Assembly (NCBI GenBank): GCA_049999725.1
Contig: JBNGIS010032453.1
Coordinates: 1-32,436, forward strand
Direction of reading: 5' to 3'
Source of the DNA: Haplomitrium mnioides
Lineage: Eukaryota; Marchantiophyta; Haplomitriopsida; Calobryales
Length of the DNA: 32,436 bases
The position numbers were made by a program, and so were the translations under genes. Below, in pieces: positions 28,406 to 32,436 of the stretch (position 1 is the stretch's first letter; each line of letters begins with the position of its first letter). The notes below the pieces were generated by a model, which had not been told where the DNA came from, searched no databases, and worked only from the letters and a program-made list of their open reading frames with translations.

Positions 28406-28779
28406 GTTTTTAATGATTTTATTTTTGGAATATTTTTTTCTCTACTCTATTGCTTGTAATATACTTTCAAATTATATTGTAGTTTAAGTTTATATATTTT
28501 ATAAAATATATGAGTATTTTTATTCAAGAAATTTCTTATTGTTAAGATAGATTTACATATGCATTTGAAATTTTCAGTGTAAATCATAGCTAATTTATTC
28601 TTATCATCTTTTGATGTAATTAAGATAAAAATAATAATCTTTATTTTATTTTTCAAACGTTTTGTGGTCCAAGATATTGCTACATTCTTTCTTACTTGAT
28701 CATTGGATTGAAGTATTTCACTGTTTGGAATACTAAATCCTTTGTCATTGACCTTTGAGACTCATGAAGCCTTCTCCTA
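28406..28779. other. AT-rich spacer
   Basis: Very AT-rich (28430-28660) with no recognisable feature; it grades into the 37-bp array. The minus-strand frames here are low-complexity Lys/Ile/Asn text. Confidence 0.6.
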
Positions 28780-29044
28780 CCTTGACTTTGATGCAAAATT
28801 TGAAATCTCCTACGCGTTTGGACTTTGATGCTGCACTTGGAACCCCTTGTGCTCAAAGACTCTGATGCAAAAATCAGAACCCTAAGCACACCTAAACTTT
28901 GTTGCAGAAGTCAAAATCTTAAACACAAATACTCTTTGAACTAGAACTTGGAACTCCATGTGCGCGTAGACTTTGATGTGGAAGTCAAAATCTTATGTGT
29001 GTATAGACTTTGATGCAGATCTTAAAACCATTTGCAAGCATAGT
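28780..29044. repeat. 37-bp tandem array, seven units
   Basis: The GACTTTGATG(C) word or a close variant recurs at 28784, 28821, 28858, 28895, 28933, 28969 and 29006, spacings 37, 37, 37, 38, 36 and 37. Between the words the text varies around GAAGTCAAAATCTTATGTG. LTR D inserted directly at its right edge. Confidence 0.85.
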
Positions 29045-30052
29045 TGTCACTCCCCTATTTCCGGCCTTAACTTTTTCAGGCCCCGTTTCGATGTAGGGGA
29101 GGACAGGTTTATGGGCTTTCGGGTTCTTTTCTGAGATGGCCCCTTGCCAGTTACCACTTTTAGACCTTAAGGACTCTTCCTCTCCTTATAGGCCTGGTAT
29201 GCTTCTTACACTCTTCTTCTTCTCACACTCAAGTCAGACATTCAACCTTGCACCGGTCCACATCCATTTATACCCAATTATGATTTGTGTGTAATTCTTG
29301 CACTTTATTCTTAGGACCCGATGACTTAGGCCCTGCCACCTTATTTGTGCTTGGGCAGAATGGTGCTGGTGACCTGCACAGTTGAACACTACAATAGGCT
29401 GGACTCCCCTTCTCAGGGTTGTCCCAGAGCTCAACTAGATTATCCTAATTATCCTAACATGCACTAATTCCTAACTATGCAAAGAGGATCAGGAACATAG
29501 AGTATTCACCTCCATGATGCCAGACTTGTGTCAAGGGATTGGACTCCCCCTTTAAGTGTGTTCCCATGGTCTGCTCAACTGATCCTATGTCCACTAATCT
29601 AACAATTCAAGGGGACACACATGCAGAAAGGCAATCTAGCTACACATATATGAACAACACTTATATACACTATATGCAAGAGAAAACAGAGTCCTTGAAG
29701 GCCCTCTAGATTTCTAACTATTTGAATTTCCCTTGTGAATCCCGTTGCCTTACAATTGCAGCCCAGCAACCCACACACCCTCCACTCCAAATAGTTTTTC
29801 AACTTCCCTCGTGAGAAGCCCTGCTTTTACTTCCTTAGGCTAGGAAGGGAGTTTCTTTTACTTCCACCTTTGGAAGATAGCTTTACCAGATGCAGGTAGC
29901 CCACTCCACCCTCGAGCCTCGACCGGTCTTACTACGCCCAGTGCACCGGCACTCGCACAACCCCCCCTCTCAACTTCACTTGAGAATTTAACACACCAGA
30001 GTGTTCTCCGAATACTCTGGGTTGATGCGCTTGCACAAGGGAATGCCGAGAG

Positions 30053-30595
30053 ACTCCAAGCTCCTCACTTGGCAGCCTCTCCTTAGTTCTAAGCTGACCG
30101 AAAACTCCTTCCATGCTATCATATCAGTAACCCTCTGCCTTGGTCCACCTGCAAGGATGAGGTCACTTGGGTCTCCTCCCAGTCCTCCTCTAAATCCCCC
30201 TGGTTCCCCTTGAGCAAGTACCCCTGCTTCAGGTAGCCTTCAATGAATTATCGCCCTGCCATACCATGCGCGATTCCCCTTTCTTGCTATTGCTGTCACG
30301 CTGTAATTGCCCATGAAACGCCAAGACGATTCCAAGCTCCCTACCCGGCAGCCCCTCCTTAGTTCTCAACCGACCGAAAACTCCTTCCGTGCTATCGTAT
30401 TAGTAACCCTCCACCTTGGTCCGCCTGCAAGGATGAGGTCACCTGGGTCTCCCCCCAGTCCTCCTCTAAATCCTCCGGTTCCCCTTGAGCGAGTACCCCT
30501 GCTTCACGTAGCCTTCAATGAATTATCGCCCTGCCTTACCATGCGCGAATCTCATGCCCCGCAGCGCTATCTCTCCAACAATTGCCCGTGCATCA
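30053..30595. repeat. ~275-bp tandem duplication in the R-U5 region of LTR D
   Basis: TCCAAGCTCC..AC..GGCAGCC, CTCCTTAGTTCT, GACCGAAAACTCCTTCC, GCAAGGATGAGGTCAC and TCAATGAATTATCGCCCTGCC occur twice in the same order, offset 275-276 bp (for example 30055 and 30331; 30246 and 30521). In C only a truncated remnant of the unit (around 14036-14070) remains. Confidence 0.85.
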
Positions 30596-30620
30596 ACCCG
30601 AAGAATTTCGAAGACAAACG

Positions 30621-30630
30621 ATATATACTC
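30621..30630 (-). promoter_or_regulatory. TATA box of LTR D
   Basis: AGTATATATC on the minus strand, at the position equivalent to AGTATATCTT in C, with the downstream CTTCGGGTTGATGCAC word conserved. Confidence 0.55.
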
Positions 30631-30966
30631 CTCTCACGCCATGTCCTCCGACGCCTGATCCGATGAATAGTCGTTATTGCCGTTGGCTCGAAACAGGGGA
30701 CGACGACGTGTGGCTTCACTGTTAGGTAATCCCGTTAACACGGCATGGGAGGAAGTGCCGCGTGTCCAGCAATTGGTCGAGGAAAATCCAAGGACAACGG
30801 TCACTTGAACGAGGAGCCTCGAGGAATCTGACGGGAAGAGATTCCACAGATTCCCGCAAAACTGAGTCCGAAGAGGCCATCCGAGCCGACTTCCGAAGTG
30901 CCTCACGGGACCGACTCCAATGAATCTCCTTAGATCCCCCTGCAGATGCCTCTTTCTTCTCCTCGC

Positions 30967-31250
30967 GCCACGTCGTCCGCTGCAGTGCCGCTCGACGCCG
31001 CTTCGCAAAGGGTAGGCTAACCGTCGCGCTATCCTCTCCCTTCGTAGTTAACTCACGAGTTGCCCAAGGTCAGGTGAACTCCTCTCCCAGTGCCGCATGT
31101 CCCGTGAAATGCCTCAGGGTCCCTGGAGTCGCCACGTCTTTCAAAGGCCGCCGTCCGATGCCGCTCCGCAAGGGGTAGGTGGACCGTCGCGCGGACCTCC
31201 TTCCGATGTTAACCGACGGAACCCTACGCGCTTCCTAAGGCGCCACGTCA
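30967..31250 (-). promoter_or_regulatory. ACGTGGC-core sites in LTR D
   Basis: Three sites upstream of the TATA in LTR sense: GCCACGTCG (30967-30975), GCCACGTCT (31132-31140) and GCCACGTCA (31242-31250; exact TGACGTGGC on the minus strand). Each lies beside a copy of the CAAAGGGGTA/TACCCCTTTG word. Another core lies at 32328-32336. Several decayed GCCATGT versions (31350, 31397, 32366) look like C-to-T changes at the CpG. Confidence 0.45.
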
Positions 31251-31753
31251 TCCGAAGGGTGCCGTCCGACACCACCCCATAAAGGGGTAGGCAGACCGTC
31301 ACGCGGACCCTTCTTCCGAAGTTTGACCTTCGGAAACACCTCCCGGCTCCTCAGCGCGCCATGTTTCCGAAGCCTCCCGCGGACTCCCTGCGCTCGCCAT
31401 GTCATCCGTTGAATCGCCACGGACTTCTCTTGCTCGTCGAAAAAGAACGGTGTCGATGTCGCCATTTCAACGTACCTTCAAAGTAAGAACTACTCGCTCG
31501 CCTAAGACTAGCTTCGTTAACAATTTTGAAAGCTCGCTATAAGAACTACTAGGCCCTTTCGGACCATTCGCCCATTTCAAACTTTCTGTAGCAACTTTTA
31601 CCTTTCTAGATGACAAAGCGGCAAAGTGTCACCCTCTCGGCACCAGTAGCTCCTCCGTCGGTCGTACCGGCGTTAGCATCGTTTTTTGGCCGCTCTCATC
31701 TTGCTCGCCGATTCGCCGATATATCGTGCTTTCGCCATGCCCTTCATTTCCCC

Positions 31754-31853
31754 NNNNNNNNNNNNNNNNNNNNNNNNNNNNNNNNNNNNNNNNNNNNNNN
31801 NNNNNNNNNNNNNNNNNNNNNNNNNNNNNNNNNNNNNNNNNNNNNNNNNNNNN
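31754..31853. other. Assembly gap (100 N), probably little missing
   Basis: Exactly 100 N. The left flank ends ATTTCCCC and the right flank begins TTTCCCCCC. In LTR C the same place reads, on the minus strand, TTTGTTTCCCCCAACCGAA without extra sequence, so the two flanks may overlap and the true gap may be near zero. Confidence 0.9.
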
Positions 31854-32436
31854 TTTCCCCCCAATGGATAGGCGCCATATCGCCCTTCTGGCTCAGCCTT
31901 CTTCCCGTTGGACGGTTTGCACTGGGTCACCGCTTCGCCACTGATGCGCATTGTTCGAACCGGTTTGCCAACAATTCGCCTTTTCGCCTTCACTCGCCCT
32001 TGTTTGGTCAGATCAGGGATCAATCCCCCTGTTGGCTCTCCTCTATGTTTCCTCTTTGACGAATCTGTGCTAGGTTGCCCCTTCGGCTTCTGCGCTCTTC
32101 CTCCTCTCGGATCTCCGATAGATCGTCCTTCCGGCACTCTCCCGATTTCCTTCGGCCAGGCCCACGATAAGTCTCTGTTTCGGGCCCCTTTTCTTGCTCT
32201 CTTGTTGGGTTCCTCACGGATCCCTTTTAACCGGGCTCCCCACGTCGGAAGACGCATCGGAACCAAGTTAAGTAGGCTCCCCACTTAGGGAGGCGCCTTT
32301 CCGCAGACCCGCGGGCCTCCTAGTGCTGCCACGTCGTCCGTGGAATCCCGCGAAGGCTCTAGAGACGCCATGTTTCTATGAAATCTCGCGGGACCTTTCG
32401 GGGACTCCACTCTTCCGTCAGGACTTACTGACTCGG

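Larger units (their letters stand above)
29045..32436 (-). mobile_element. LTR D, inverted relative of C, running off the window
   Basis: Begins TGTCACTCCCC, the reverse complement of the GGGGAGCGACA end of LTR C. It matches C in inverted order through the TATA region (30621-30630 against 13951-13960), the TACCCCTTTGCGG units, the AATGGATAGGCGCCATATCGCCC block (31862 on, against about 12985) and the right edge near 32436 (against about 12475). Read in LTR sense, the sequence just past its end (left of 29045) has no tRNA-complementary site, so this is an outer end: a solo LTR or a 3' LTR. Between its end and the TATA it holds about 1.3 kb that C lacks. Confidence 0.85.

Noticed and set aside
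26200-29044. CRISPR-like array
   Set aside because: The 93-bp and 37-bp repeats are contiguous degenerate tandem repeats without unique spacers, in a eukaryotic setting.
31610-32284. Frames of 149 and 203 codons at the window's right end
   Set aside because: They span the 100-N gap and lie in LTR D; the X residues bridge unknown sequence.

Overview
This window looks like repeat-rich, gene-poor chromatin from a large land-plant nuclear genome. The evidence is nested LTR retrotransposons with plant-type Ty1/copia (UBN2-type gag) and Ty3/gypsy coding relics, TA microsatellites, AT-rich spacers and two 100-N assembly gaps. I cannot name the species. The style of the gypsy element (FLDD reverse transcriptase, DHGS protease) and of a DUF7869-like relic makes a fern, lycophyte, bryophyte or gymnosperm at least as likely as a flowering plant, but that is a weak inference. 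No intact host protein gene, rRNA, tRNA or CRISPR array was found.

Layout. (1) 23-6866: copia element A, minus strand, almost complete. It has 110-bp LTRs, a long leader, and decayed gag, protease, integrase, RT and RNase H. (2) 6867-7448: TA repeat, a gap and anonymous flank. (3) 7449-22845: copia element B, same family and strand, with 107-bp LTRs and a perfect ATTCA target duplication. B has been invaded twice. At 11934-14227 sits a GC-rich 2.3-kb solo LTR (C) with a perfect TTGTA duplication. At about 15101-22250 sits a decayed plus-strand gypsy element (E) with gag, protease, RT, RNase H and integrase; a piece of B's gag and leader was lost there. (4) 22846-29044: anonymous AT-rich DNA holding short tandem repeats, a 93-bp tandem array, a decayed and apparently once-spliced DUF7869-like gene, and a 37-bp array. 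(5) 29045-32436: a second, inverted copy (D) of the GC-rich LTR, running off the window.

How the parts relate. A and B share unusual family traits: very short LTRs; a primer-binding site that fits the anticodon arm of tRNA-Ile rather than a tRNA 3' end; three conserved hairpins before the polypurine tract; a Gly-Pro-x-Val repeat expansion inserted inside RT; and an identical amber codon inside the gag zinc knuckle. C and D share a U3-like region with repeated ACGTGGC-core (bZIP-type) sites upstream of a TATA box, and differ by more than 1 kb of sequence downstream of it. All coding relics are broken; none is predicted to be functional.
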